Below, piece by piece: positions 12,324 through 20,279 of a stretch of 21,611 bases of DNA; within the stretch, counting starts at the first letter, position 1; each line of letters opens with the position of its first letter. The DNA is from a virus, in the IMG/VR virus record IMGVR_UViG_3300012001_000036, positions 1 through 21,611 of that record; one strand, given 5' to 3'. The position numbers and the translations under genes are program-made. A model generated the notes under the pieces. That model saw nothing but the letters and a program-made list of their open reading frames with translations. It did not search any database and had not been told where the DNA came from.

Positions 12324-12791
12324 ATGAGCGCAAACAACCAAAAGGACGTTCGCGCACCGCGCGAGTTGGATACACGTGAAGCATTTTCTCGGCCGGAAAC
12401 GTGGGCGCCTCCAGAGTTACTGCCCACCCCGATGCCGGAAGAAGGCTATGTGTTCCGGTGGGTTCGCACTGCGACGCTGGGTGTGGACGATGCAATGAAT
12501 GTGAATTCAAAACGCCGCGAGGGATTCTCTCCGGTGCCAGCTGAAGAACAACCCGGTATTGCTGCCAACAGCGATACGCGCTCGAAGTATAAAGGCTGTA
12601 TTGAAATTGGTGGGTTGTTGCTCTGCAAAGCGCCGGTCGAGTTCATGCGACAGCGTGCAGCGTACTACGAGGCTCAAACCCGGAATGCGCAGCAAGCGGT
12701 AGACAACAGCCTGATGAAAGAAAATGATCCGCGTATGCCCATGTTCAAAGAGGGCAAGACAAAGATTACATTCGGTAGCGGCGGCGCATAG
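12324..12791 (+). CDS. Conserved virion-module protein, 155 aa
   Basis: 155 residues from the ATG at 12324, preferred to an in-frame TTG at 12306 because GGAG lies 6 bases before it. Contains TWAPPELLPTPMPEEGYVFRW (residues 28-48 region) and NVNSKRREGFSPV, a pattern I associate with small structural proteins placed just before phage capsid genes. Probably a minor head protein; no enzymatic motif. It begins one base after the scaffold gene ends. Confidence 0.65.
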   Translation: MSANNQKDVRAPRELDTREAFSRPETWAPPELLPTPMPEEGYVFRWVRTATLGVDDAMNVNSKRREGFSPVPAEEQPGIAANSDTRSKYKGCIEIGGLLLCKAPVEFMRQRAAYYEAQTRNAQQAVDNSLMKENDPRMPMFKEGKTKITFGSGGA

Positions 12792-12817
12792 CGTCACGCT
12801 AAAACAGGAGAAATACC

Positions 12818-13420
12818 ATGAGTGCTGTATCCGCACCCTACGGACTGAAACCGATCGGATTGATCGGCAGTCAGCAGTTCGCGGGTTCCATGCGAGAAAT
12901 CCCGATGACCGTGAATTCGGCCACCGCCTTCTTTTTTGGCGACCTTGTGAACATCACTGCAGGCGCACCGATCCCGGTCGCAGCAACACCTACTACCACT
13001 GCCGGCACCGCAACTCCGGTCGGCGTGTTTGTCGGCGTACGCTACACGGATTCAACCCTGCACCAAGAGCAGCACGCTCAGTATTTCCCAGCCAACGGGA
13101 TCACTGGCGGCGCGACCAAGGTCTACATCCAAGTGGTCGACGATCCTGATGCACTGTTCTTAGTGCAGTCCAGCGGCGCCATCACGCGCGCGCAAGTCGG
13201 CCTGAATGCGACGTTGACGAACTTCTCGGCCGGCAGCACATTGTTCGGTACGTCGGGCGTTCAGCTCAATGCCACCACACCAGCGGCAACTGCGACGTTT
13301 GCAGTGCGTATCGTTGATCTGGTCAATGGCCCAACCTCCACAGCGGGTGATGCTTACACCGACTGTATCGTGAAGTTTAACGTCGGCGTCCACGCGTATA
13401 ACAACGCGACCGGACAATAA
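12818..13420 (+). CDS. Capsid decoration or minor structural protein
   Basis: 200 residues, rich in Gly, Ala, Thr and Val, beta-type composition, beginning MSAVSAPYGLKPIGLIG. This N-terminus (APYGLKPI) and placement directly upstream of the major capsid gene are typical of head decoration or stabilisation proteins of related phages. AGGAG precedes the ATG. It may trimerise on the capsid surface, but that is family-level inference. Confidence 0.65.
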   Translation: MSAVSAPYGLKPIGLIGSQQFAGSMREIPMTVNSATAFFFGDLVNITAGAPIPVAATPTTTAGTATPVGVFVGVRYTDSTLHQEQHAQYFPANGITGGATKVYIQVVDDPDALFLVQSSGAITRAQVGLNATLTNFSAGSTLFGTSGVQLNATTPAATATFAVRIVDLVNGPTSTAGDAYTDCIVKFNVGVHAYNNATGQ

Positions 13421-13433
13421 CAGGGGATAAATC

Positions 13434-14345
13434 ATGGCTATTAGTCGCGCACAGCTACTGAAAGAGCTTTTGCCCGGCCTGAATGGTTTATTCGGGCTGG
13501 AGTACAAACGCTACGGTGAAGAACACAAGGACATTTATGAAATCGACAAGTCCAACCGTTCTTTCGAAGAAGAACAAAAAATCTCTGGTTTCGGTGCCGC
13601 TCCGAACAAGAGTGAGGGCGCCGGTATTGCTTACGACAACGCGCAAGAGTCGTACACCGCCCGCTATACGCACGAAACCATTGCTCTCGGTTTTGCGATC
13701 ACGGAAGAAGCCATTGAGGATAATCTCTATGACTCTCTGTCATCTCGCTATACTAAGGCACTGGCTCGCGCAATGGCCTACACCAAGCAAGTCAAAGGTG
13801 CTGCGGTCTTGAACAATGCGTTCAATAGCTCGTTCCTAGGCGGCGACGGTGTGGTGTTGTGCTCCACTGCGCATCCAACGGTTGGTGGCTTCACCAACTC
13901 CAATCGCCCTTCAACCGGCGTTGACCTGAATGAGACTTCTCTCGAAGCCGCCACCATTCAGATCGCTGGCTGGGTCGACGAGCGTGGGTTGTTCATCGCC
14001 GCCAAACCGAAGAAGCTGGTCATCCCTCCAGCGCTGCAATTCGTGGCTACCCGCTTGCTGCAAACTGAAGGTCGCGTCGGCACCACTGACAACGACATCA
14101 ACGCGCTCAAGACCAACGGCACGGTGTCTGGTGGCTATACCATCAACCACTGGCTGACGGATACCAACGCGTTCTTCCTGACCACCGACGTGCCTAACGG
14201 CCTGAAGATGTTCGAGCGCGTTGCAATCAAGACCGCTATGGACGGAGACTTCGAAACCGGCAACGTCCGCTATAAAAGTCGGGAGCGCTATTCGTTTGGA
14301 TACAGCGATCCCATGGCCCTTTTTGGTTCTCCCGGCAGCTTCTAA
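13434..14345 (+). CDS. Major capsid protein
   Basis: 303 residues. The N-terminus LLKELLPGLNGLFGLEYKRY, the block YTHETIALGFAITEEAIEDN and the end RERYSFGYSDPMALFGSPGSF fit HK97-fold major capsid proteins of the Mu-gpT-like group. It lies after the scaffold and decoration genes and is followed by a strong double hairpin and terminator, as expected for the most highly expressed virion gene. GGGGATAA precedes the ATG. It assembles the icosahedral shell. Confidence 0.88.
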   Translation: MAISRAQLLKELLPGLNGLFGLEYKRYGEEHKDIYEIDKSNRSFEEEQKISGFGAAPNKSEGAGIAYDNAQESYTARYTHETIALGFAITEEAIEDNLYDSLSSRYTKALARAMAYTKQVKGAAVLNNAFNSSFLGGDGVVLCSTAHPTVGGFTNSNRPSTGVDLNETSLEAATIQIAGWVDERGLFIAAKPKKLVIPPALQFVATRLLQTEGRVGTTDNDINALKTNGTVSGGYTINHWLTDTNAFFLTTDVPNGLKMFERVAIKTAMDGDFETGNVRYKSRERYSFGYSDPMALFGSPGSF

Positions 14346-14368
14346 AAACCCTTTAAAATCAAGGGTTT
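14346..14368 (+). terminator. A/T-rich hairpin just after the capsid gene
   Basis: AAACCCTT (14346-14353) pairs with AAGGGTTT (14361-14368) around a 7-base loop. It has only a short T-run, so alone it is a weak terminator; it stands 9 bases before the stronger one and may protect the capsid mRNA 3' end. Confidence 0.55.
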
Positions 14369-14377
14369 GCACACAAG

Positions 14378-14399
14378 GCCACCTTCGGGTGGCTTTTTT
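14378..14399 (+). terminator. Strong intrinsic terminator of the head operon
   Basis: GCCACC-TTCG-GGTGGC (14378-14393) followed by six T. The UUCG tetraloop is very stable. It stands directly after the major capsid gene. Confidence 0.9.
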
Positions 14400-14529
14400 A
14401 TCAGATTTGCACGCACACAAGCGTGTATATTACGTATTCATTAGCTTTATATCGGAGGTTATCTTGAAACAGGTAATTTGACATCCTCCCCGGCCTGAAG
14501 GCCGAGGTTTTTCGTGCAAATCTGATAAA
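14397..14529. mobile_element. 133-bp element bounded by a perfect 17-bp inverted repeat
   Basis: TTTATCAGATTTGCACG (14397-14413) is the exact reverse complement of 14513-14529. Between them lie a small CACGC/GCGTG hairpin (14410-14425), an orphan CGGAGG followed by TTGAAACAGG, and an IS200/IS605-like hairpin at 14488-14507. This could be a MITE-like mobile remnant or a structured RNA. There is no transposase, so the class is inferred. Confidence 0.55.
14488..14512 (+). terminator. IS200/IS605-like hairpin with T-run
   Basis: CCCCGGCC-TGAA-GGCCGAGG with one C-A mismatch, then five T. The context ACATCCTCCCCGGCCTGAAG closely matches the subterminal palindrome common at ends of IS200/IS605-family elements. 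It may act as a terminator here whatever its origin. Confidence 0.6.
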
Positions 14530-14558
14530 GGGCTTCAATTTAAATATCTTTAGTTTTT

Positions 14559-14579
14559 AACCCGCTCCGGCGGGTTTTT
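14559..14579 (+). terminator. Second intrinsic terminator behind the capsid gene
   Basis: AACCCGC-TCCG-GCGGGTT then T-run to 14579. A 7-bp stem. Together with 14378-14399 it isolates the capsid unit from the following genes. Confidence 0.85.
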
Positions 14580-14696
14580 CTTGACGTGCACCAACACCCA
14601 TGGTACAACGTGCATACCAAGAAAATTCGCAGCACGCGAACGTACTCGGGCAGATTCTGTAGCACCAAAATTCGATGTCGTTTTTGGGGGTCTGCC

Positions 14697-15050
14697 ATGT
14701 ACATGTATGCCGTCTTTTACCCGCTTGCTTGTGTGTCTATAATCTACACACTGTGGGTTTTTTTCTTGGCAGTTATGTCATTAGACAGGGCGAAGCGGAC
14801 CGGCACATTGCGGCCGGTAGCTTTTGCTCTCGGAATCCCCATCCTCACCATCGGACTTTTAGTAGATTTTTTGACAAACGTTTTAGTTATGACGTTCGTA
14901 CTGCTAGAACTCCCGCGCGAGTGGACCGTTACGGCCCGCCTGCGCCGCCACATCAAGGGAACTAGTTGGAGAAAGAGTGTCGCTCTGTATATCTGCGGCA
15001 CGTTCTTGGATTATTTTGACCCGAATCCGCAGGGGCACTGCGGCGAATAA
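14697..15050 (+). CDS. Phage membrane protein, about 117 aa
   Basis: From the ATG at 14697, which has GGGGG 7 bases upstream. An in-frame ATG at 14586 would add 37 poor residues directly after the terminator and is not favoured. Two hydrophobic segments (about residues 4-27 and 40-68) are followed by LPREWTVTARLRRHIKGTSWR and an end FLDYFDPNPQGHC, a pattern I know from uncharacterised membrane proteins common in phage virion and lysis regions. The C-terminal part is probably cytoplasmic. Function unknown. Confidence 0.7.
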   Translation: MYMYAVFYPLACVSIIYTLWVFFLAVMSLDRAKRTGTLRPVAFALGIPILTIGLLVDFLTNVLVMTFVLLELPREWTVTARLRRHIKGTSWRKSVALYICGTFLDYFDPNPQGHCGE

Positions 15051-15070
15051 CGTAAATAAGAGGAAATGAC

Positions 15071-15526
15071 ATGGGTATGTTCACACATTTAGGCGGCATT
15101 CGGCTCGGAACTATCAAAGAGGGCGCGGCTAACAACTGCGGCGCTGTACTAGCAGCGCAAACCAACACGATCGTTTTCGCTGCTGATGGCACAGTGACTA
15201 CACTGTTCACATTGCCAGCCGGCGCACAGATTACAAATGTCAATCTCGACACCACTACCGTATTCAACGCGGCCACCACCAACACGCTGAAGCTCGGTAC
15301 GACTTCTGGCGGCGCCGAACTGATGACCGCAACTGCGATCGGCCCACTAGGGCGCGCTGCGATCACAACCACCCCAGTGTTCTCTGCATGGATGATCGGC
15401 ACCACGGATGTCACGGTGTACGCCACCTACAATCAATCCGGCGCAGCAGCGACTACCGGCGCCGGTCGCGTCACGATGCACTATATCGTCAAGAACCCTG
15501 ACGCTACCATCGCCAACCCAGCGTAA
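15071..15526 (+). CDS. Virion structural protein, 151 aa
   Basis: 151 residues, Thr/Ala/Gly-rich, beta-sandwich-type composition, beginning MGMFTHLGGIRLGTIKEGAA and ending MHYIVKNPDATIANPA. Resembles small structural proteins encoded near phage capsid genes. AAGAGGAA precedes the ATG. Which virion part it builds cannot be told. Confidence 0.65.
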   Translation: MGMFTHLGGIRLGTIKEGAANNCGAVLAAQTNTIVFAADGTVTTLFTLPAGAQITNVNLDTTTVFNAATTNTLKLGTTSGGAELMTATAIGPLGRAAITTTPVFSAWMIGTTDVTVYATYNQSGAAATTGAGRVTMHYIVKNPDATIANPA

Positions 15527-15538
15527 TAGGGGGCTGAC

Positions 15539-15850
15539 ATGAGATATTCCAAAATAACTACTACAGGGGTCAGTAGCTCACCATGGCTGCCGTTGGAGAA
15601 TCTCGGCGACCAATTTAGTGTTGGGTTCGGCTGCGTCGTGACTGGCACTGCGACCTATACGATTGAGTACACGTTCGACAACGTGTTGATGGGAGAGACA
15701 GCGACGGTGTTCGCTAACTCCAGTATTACCGGCGTCACCGCCAACAAAGATGGGAACTTCAACGCGCCCATCAACGCCATGCGCGTGACAATCACGGCCG
15801 GAACGGGGACTGTGACAGTGAAAGTTATTCAATCAGGGCAAGGCGGCTGA
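15539..15850 (+). CDS. Virion structural protein, 103 aa
   Basis: 103 residues, almost wholly beta-type: alternating Thr/Val stretches such as TATYTIEYTFDN and TAGTGTVTVKVIQSG. It lies 12 bases after the preceding gene and 2 bases before the SGNH hydrolase gene. It may form part of a head fibre or spike base with those neighbours; this is positional inference. Confidence 0.65.
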   Translation: MRYSKITTTGVSSSPWLPLENLGDQFSVGFGCVVTGTATYTIEYTFDNVLMGETATVFANSSITGVTANKDGNFNAPINAMRVTITAGTGTVTVKVIQSGQGG

Positions 15851-15852
15851 TT

Positions 15853-17007
15853 ATGACATCCGCAGTAATATACAACAACGCGAGTACGGTGCCTACATAC
15901 CTAGGTCAGGTCGCGACTGGCACGTTCGTCCCCAACCAACTACATGCATCCAACACGTTCAGCTTCAGCCGTAGCCCACACTACACCCGTGACGATATTG
16001 TGTCGTTACAAGTCGTGCTGCCAAACTGGTATGTCAATGCTTCGATGGTAGAAACTAACGGTGCCAGTAGCGCATCGTGGACGGCAGCCATCGAGTATCC
16101 CGCAGCGACGTACACACAAGTTATGTTCAGCGGAAGTGCTACTGGCACTGTGGTAGCGGGCAGCAACCTGATATCGGATGCCTGTGCGGTAGCGATCCCA
16201 AAAAATTCAAAATTCTGGATTCGACTATACCAGTCTGCCACTGGCCATATACTCTGGTTCAACCAGTATGACGGCGACGGAACCGCTCAGTTCGCCGTAG
16301 GGACCACGGCAGTAGGTTGTCCTGACTACACGATGGGCGGTGGAGCGGGTACTGTTTGCACGCCTCAAGCAGGAGGCATCACGATTCCGGCAGCAATCAT
16401 CGCACAAACATCCATGCCAACAGTCGCTATTGTTGGCGACAGCATCGCAGTGGGCACGGGGGACATTGCAGATTCCTCTAGCCGTCAAGGATATCTATGT
16501 AGGGCGTTCGGGGGCAAGTATGCCTGCTTGAATGTCGCGGTGTATTCTGACACAGCGCAGAATTTCGTAGCATCGCATGCGAAAAGAGCAGCGCTGGTCG
16601 CGTATGCATCGCACGTTATAGTCGAGTATGGGTCGAATGATGTCGTAAACAGTAGGACTGCCGCACAAATTCTTGCGGACACAACCACAATCATCGGCTA
16701 TTTCACAGGCAAGCCTGTTGCAATTTGCACGCTAACGCCTCGTGTAACAACCATTGATGCATATGTGACTGTAGCAAACCAAACTGTCCTAGTATCTGAA
16801 GCTGTGAGATTGGTGGTTAATGCTCAACGTCGCAATGGTCTTTCAGTTGGCAATACACTTGGTCCAGCATTCACGGTGTTTGATATCGAGCGTGCTGCTG
16901 AGAGTTCATATTTGAGCGGTAAGTGGCAGGTTATCAGCGGCACCATATTACCGGGGACTGCAACATATACGGATGACGGAGTCCACCCAAATCGTACTCG
17001 GCACTAA
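15853..17007 (+). CDS. SGNH-fold hydrolase (virion-associated esterase), apparently cut short
   Basis: 384 residues. A beta-rich N-terminal part (1-180) is followed by an SGNH hydrolase domain: GDS with Ser197 (block I), G260-S-N262-D263 (block III) and D375-G-V-H378 (block V), a complete catalytic set. Such phage enzymes deacylate surface glycans of the host. Family members usually continue after HPN with a helix. Here the frame stops with TAA at 17005-17007, and the next 12 codons read AIVNAINTSMFI before a second TAA at 17044-17046. CAA to TAA would explain this. The active-site residues all precede the stop, so the product may still work. Confidence 0.85.
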   Translation: MTSAVIYNNASTVPTYLGQVATGTFVPNQLHASNTFSFSRSPHYTRDDIVSLQVVLPNWYVNASMVETNGASSASWTAAIEYPAATYTQVMFSGSATGTVVAGSNLISDACAVAIPKNSKFWIRLYQSATGHILWFNQYDGDGTAQFAVGTTAVGCPDYTMGGGAGTVCTPQAGGITIPAAIIAQTSMPTVAIVGDSIAVGTGDIADSSSRQGYLCRAFGGKYACLNVAVYSDTAQNFVASHAKRAALVAYASHVIVEYGSNDVVNSRTAAQILADTTTIIGYFTGKPVAICTLTPRVTTIDAYVTVANQTVLVSEAVRLVVNAQRRNGLSVGNTLGPAFTVFDIERAAESSYLSGKWQVISGTILPGTATYTDDGVHPNRTRH

Positions 17008-17050
17008 GCCATCGTCAATGCGATCAACACATCAATGTTTATTTAAAACT

Positions 17051-17122
17051 ATGAACATTTTCACTATTTTCATGATTTTGCTCGGGATATTTTTTCCGGG
17101 TATTTTTGGAGCGTCAAAATGA
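17051..17122 (+). CDS. Tiny hydrophobic peptide, 23 aa (uncertain)
   Basis: ATG at 17051; product MNIFTIFMILLGIFFPGIFG plus three residues, a single membrane-type segment. Its TGA overlaps the ATG of the next gene (ATGA). No Shine-Dalgarno is visible. Could be a coupled leader peptide or chance. Confidence 0.35.
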   Translation: MNIFTIFMILLGIFFPGIFGASK

Positions 17123-17526
17123 AAGCATTCGGAAGCGGTAAGCGCGGCACAGGTGCCAACGCAGAGAAAAAAGCTGGCGATAAAGGGTATAAAAAAGGCG
17201 GCTCTATTCCGCTTCCTACTGTCGCCAAGATCGCCATGTTGAGCAATATGGCAGGTAAGCGTGAGGCTGGCGGCCCATTGGTGCGTCCTGCCAAGGCAGC
17301 CCCTGTAGCTATGCCTGCGCAGTCACCAGCTGGCGGTCCTCCGGGCGGTCTGCCCGGCATGAAGAAGGGTGGCAAGGTCAAGTGGACCGATGCGTCGGAC
17401 GACAAGATGGACAAGAAAGCCGGCATCAAGGAAGGCTCCAAGAAAGACATGGCGATCGACAAGAAGCGTGGCGTGCCGGAAAACGACATGAAGCGCGGTG
17501 GCAAGGTCAAGTCGAAGAAAAAATAA
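17119..17526 (+). CDS. Lys/Gly-rich basic protein, 135 aa
   Basis: 135 residues, strongly basic, with repeated KKGG/RGGK units (YKKGGSIP, MKKGGKVKW, MKRGGKVKSKKK) and a Pro/Gly linker in the middle. TGGAG stands 8 bases upstream. Such KKGG-rich proteins are common in virion operons and may bind DNA or nucleate assembly; I cannot assign a function. Its TAA shares a base with the next ATG. Confidence 0.7.
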   Translation: MKAFGSGKRGTGANAEKKAGDKGYKKGGSIPLPTVAKIAMLSNMAGKREAGGPLVRPAKAAPVAMPAQSPAGGPPGGLPGMKKGGKVKWTDASDDKMDKKAGIKEGSKKDMAIDKKRGVPENDMKRGGKVKSKKK

Positions 17527-18185
17527 TGGGTGCCCAGCAAAGCAGCTCTGGATTCGGATCGGCTCCGACGGCCGCTACACCAAGTAGCGGCAATTCGTCG
17601 CCCGCGTTCACCGGCTTCGGCGGGATGAACGGCCAGAGTATGTCTACGCAACAGCAGCAACCGCAGCAGCAACCGCAGCAGTACCAGCCGCAGCAATGGC
17701 AGAGCCCGTATGCGGCCCGTTCGACGCAGCAGTGGACGCCATATGGGAATCCGCAACAGCAGCAACCAACAGCACCGCCAAATCCGATGCTAATTCCGGG
17801 CGACCCCGGTTATTCTGGTGCCCCTTCGCCGCAGCAACCACAGCAGCAACCGCAGCAGCAACCGCAGCAGCAACCGCAGCAGCAAGGCATTGGGCAGTTC
17901 TACATGGATCAGTTCAACGGCGGTAACCACCAAAACTGGGGTAATTCCTATCACCCACAAGGCGGCTATAACGGATTTCGGGCGATGGGGAATGAAAACA
18001 GCGCCAACTTCGCATGGCAGCCACCTGCTGTGCCGGACGGCACAAACCCGATCTTGGCGCAACGAGCATCTGATTTACAAGCGTCCTTACAGAAACAACA
18101 AGCAGACGCGAAGACGGCATCGGATGCAAATGCTGTGCAACAGGCTATTGCTGATTCATACCACCCACCTTGGGACGGCGGCTAA
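17526..18185 (+). CDS. Gln/Pro-rich low-complexity protein, 219 aa
   Basis: 219 residues from the TAATG start. Two Gln/Pro blocks (about residues 41-60 and 101-120), the second made of PQQQ repeats, are joined by Gly/Ser/Asn-rich segments. A short helical region (LAQRASDLQASLQKQQADAK) precedes the C-terminus HPPWDGG. Composition is prion-like and probably disordered. The C-terminal WDGG and the following gene's overlapping start suggest co-translation. Function unknown; possibly an internal virion protein. Confidence 0.7.
   Translation: MGAQQSSSGFGSAPTAATPSSGNSSPAFTGFGGMNGQSMSTQQQQPQQQPQQYQPQQWQSPYAARSTQQWTPYGNPQQQQPTAPPNPMLIPGDPGYSGAPSPQQPQQQPQQQPQQQPQQQGIGQFYMDQFNGGNHQNWGNSYHPQGGYNGFRAMGNENSANFAWQPPAVPDGTNPILAQRASDLQASLQKQQADAKTASDANAVQQAIADSYHPPWDGG
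17829..17885 (+). repeat. 12-bp tandem repeat coding PQQQ
   Basis: Units of CCGCAGCAGCAA, three exact and one with a single change, after a shortened unit. A shorter related array lies near 17650-17690 in the same gene. Copy number could vary by slippage. Confidence 0.85.
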
Positions 18186-18868
18186 TGGCTACTTCATCCA
18201 TAAATTTTGATTTGTCGGAAATTATCGAAGAAGCGTTCGAAAACGCTACTGGTGGTACTCGCCAACTTCAGACAGGGTACGACTATCGCACAGCGCGGCG
18301 TAGTTTAAATTTGTTGACGATGGAGTGGGCCAACCGCGGCATCAATCTATGGACGATGGAGCAGGGCACGATCCCGTTGATTAGTGGATTGGCCAGCTAC
18401 CAGCTGCCGGCAGATACTGTCGACATGATCGAGTTCACGATCCGATCGGCTGTGAATGGACAGAACATCGATCTTCCCATATCGCGTGTGTCGGTCAGCA
18501 CGTACGCGAACATGCCGAACAAAACAACGCCCGGCCGCCCGCAGATGATTTTCCTGCAGCGCATCGCTCCGTATCCGGTATTGACGCTCTGGCCTGTGCC
18601 GGATAAGGACATCTACACGCTGGTTGGATGGCGCATGCGGCGTATTCAAGATGCCGGCGCGATCGGTAACGCCACGATGGACATCCCGTTTCGCTTCATG
18701 CCGGCATTGATCGCTGGCCTGTCGTTCTTTCTGTCCAAAAAATTGAAAGAAGGCGAGATGCGGGCGCCGTTACTGAAGCAAGAGTACGAGGCCGCCTACG
18801 ACTTGGCTTCGCTTGAAGATCGCGAAAAAGCTCCGCTGCGCGTGGTCCCACGCATTTCGAGGACATAG
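18185..18868 (+). CDS. Neck or head-tail adaptor-like protein
   Basis: 227 residues from the TAATG start at 18185 (an upstream in-frame TTG at 18170 is not favoured). Features: YDYRTARRSLNLLTMEWANRG, LWTMEQGTIPL, then LASYQLPADTVDMIEF, a WPVPD motif and DIPFRFMPALIAGL. This is a widespread phage structural family that I associate with head-tail joining in podovirus-like phages. It should sit between portal and tail. Exact role is inferred. Confidence 0.75.
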   Translation: MATSSINFDLSEIIEEAFENATGGTRQLQTGYDYRTARRSLNLLTMEWANRGINLWTMEQGTIPLISGLASYQLPADTVDMIEFTIRSAVNGQNIDLPISRVSVSTYANMPNKTTPGRPQMIFLQRIAPYPVLTLWPVPDKDIYTLVGWRMRRIQDAGAIGNATMDIPFRFMPALIAGLSFFLSKKLKEGEMRAPLLKQEYEAAYDLASLEDREKAPLRVVPRISRT

Positions 18869-18870
18869 CG

Positions 18871-19185
18871 ATGGCAAATAACTTCGCTTCCGGTAAGAAC
18901 GCAAATGCTGAGTGTGACGAATGCGGACTGACCTTCAAACTACACGAGCTTCGCAAGCTGACCGTCAACGAAATTGTGACCAACATGAAGGTGTGCCCCG
19001 ACTGCTGGGTGCCGGATCAACCACAGTACAAACTGAGCCACATCAAGATATCGGACCCGCAGGCGTTGTTTGAGCCGCGACCTGACGCCAGACCAAATGA
19101 TTTAACGAATATCACTTGGGGGTGGCTTCCTGTGTATGCAGTGACTTCTTCTGTTCAACTCGGCACAGTGACGGTGAACGTATGA
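18871..19185 (+). CDS. Zinc-ribbon virion-module protein, 104 aa
   Basis: 104 residues with two CxxC knuckles: Cys15-x2-Cys18 (CDECG) and Cys42-x2-Cys45 (CPDC), then SDPQALFEPRPDARP. The combination GKNANAECDECG ... DPQAL is characteristic of a conserved phage protein beside neck genes. It probably binds zinc; whether it is structural or assists assembly is unknown. Its TGA overlaps the next ATG by 4 bases. Confidence 0.8.
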   Translation: MANNFASGKNANAECDECGLTFKLHELRKLTVNEIVTNMKVCPDCWVPDQPQYKLSHIKISDPQALFEPRPDARPNDLTNITWGWLPVYAVTSSVQLGTVTVNV

Positions 19186-19826
19186 TTTACTTGGAACTAG
19201 TCACAGCGGTGCAAGACTACTTGGAAACTAGCGAGACGAAATTCGTGTCGAGTATCCCGATGTTCGTGCGTGCGGTAGAGAACCGTGTATATAACGCAGT
19301 CAAATTACCAGCGTTACGCAAGAACGTTCTTGGAAATTTCACAACATCCAACCGCTACCTTACCGTTCCGACCGACTACCTGTCTATGTTTTCGCTGGCG
19401 GCTATTGACGCAAGTGGAAATTACACTTACTTGTTGTTCAAAGACGCCAACCTGATTCGCGAAGTGTATCCATCGCCGACTATAACAGGCACACCAAAAA
19501 TGTTCGGTGTGATGGATGCTGTGACTTTGATCCTAGGGCCGACACCGGATATCAACTATGGCGCGGAGCTACATTATTTTTATTACCCGGCGAGTCTGGT
19601 AGATGCGGGCACATCGTGGCTCGCTACTAATTTTTACTCGGTTATTTTGTACGGCGTCATAGCTGAGGGATACAGATTTCTGAAGGGTGACGCTACGCAG
19701 CAGGCCACATACGACAAGCAATATGATAGCGCGCTGGGGTTATTGCGTAACTTCGCAGAAGGTAAAGAACGCAACGATGCATACAGCAGTAAGCAGCCTA
19801 AACCACAAATCGTAACAGGAGAATAA
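19182..19826 (+). CDS. Tail or neck adaptor protein, 214 aa
   Basis: 214 residues from ATG 19182 (coupled ATGA; longer in-frame readings begin inside the previous gene). Contains FVSSIPMFVRAVENRVY, LTVPTDYLSMFSLAAID and LGPTPDINYGAELHYFYYPASL, a known pattern of a phage structural family next to the head-tail adaptor. It probably belongs to the neck or tail tube connection. No enzymatic motif. Confidence 0.75.
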   Translation: MIYLELVTAVQDYLETSETKFVSSIPMFVRAVENRVYNAVKLPALRKNVLGNFTTSNRYLTVPTDYLSMFSLAAIDASGNYTYLLFKDANLIREVYPSPTITGTPKMFGVMDAVTLILGPTPDINYGAELHYFYYPASLVDAGTSWLATNFYSVILYGVIAEGYRFLKGDATQQATYDKQYDSALGLLRNFAEGKERNDAYSSKQPKPQIVTGE

Positions 19827-19829
19827 ATC

Positions 19830-20267
19830 ATGGCATGGACCGGCTCGTATATGGCAACCAGCTTTAAAGCGGAATTACTTAGTGGAACGCACGTTATCGC
19901 GTCTTCTGGCGGCGATGTGTTCAAAATGGCGCTCTATACCAACGCCGCTACGATGGATTCGACGACTACGACATATTCGAGCACCAACGAAGTATCGTCA
20001 GTATCCACAAACTATACTACTGGCGGCGTAACGCTCACGAACGTTGATCCGACCACAGGCGGAACTGCTGGGTTCACACAGTTCGGCAATGTCACATTCA
20101 CTGCGGTATCGCTGACTACGCGCGGCGCGCTGATATACAACACATCCAAAGCGAACCGCGTGGTTTGCGTGCTCGACTTCGGTGCGGATAAAACAGCGAC
20201 CGCTGGCGACTTTGTAATTACGATGCCGGCTAATACGAGCACAACCGCATTGCTGCGGCTAACTTAA
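19830..20267 (+). CDS. Virion structural protein, paralogue 1
   Basis: 145 residues. SFKAELLSGTHV near the N-terminus, ALYTNAATMDSTTTTYSSTNEV, NYTTGGVTL, and a C-terminal FVITMPANTSTTALLRLT. It shares this scheme with the protein at 20487-20954, so the two are divergent paralogues. AGGAG lies before the ATG. A beta-rich tail or capsid surface protein is likely; the part is not known. Confidence 0.75.
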   Translation: MAWTGSYMATSFKAELLSGTHVIASSGGDVFKMALYTNAATMDSTTTTYSSTNEVSSVSTNYTTGGVTLTNVDPTTGGTAGFTQFGNVTFTAVSLTTRGALIYNTSKANRVVCVLDFGADKTATAGDFVITMPANTSTTALLRLT

Positions 20268-20279
20268 TCGGAGGATGAC

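Noticed and set aside
14586-15050. 154-aa version of the membrane protein starting at 14586
   Set aside because: The extra 37 residues are unlike the family, start within a few bases of the terminator, and lack a ribosome binding site; ATG 14697 has one.
15853-17046. Stop-codon reassignment explaining the TAA in the SGNH gene
   Set aside because: TAA, TAG and TGA all serve as normal stops elsewhere in this window.
17070-17765. 231-aa minus-strand open frame
   Set aside because: Low-complexity Leu/Pro/Arg product that mirrors the Lys/Gly- and Gln/Pro-rich genes on the plus strand.
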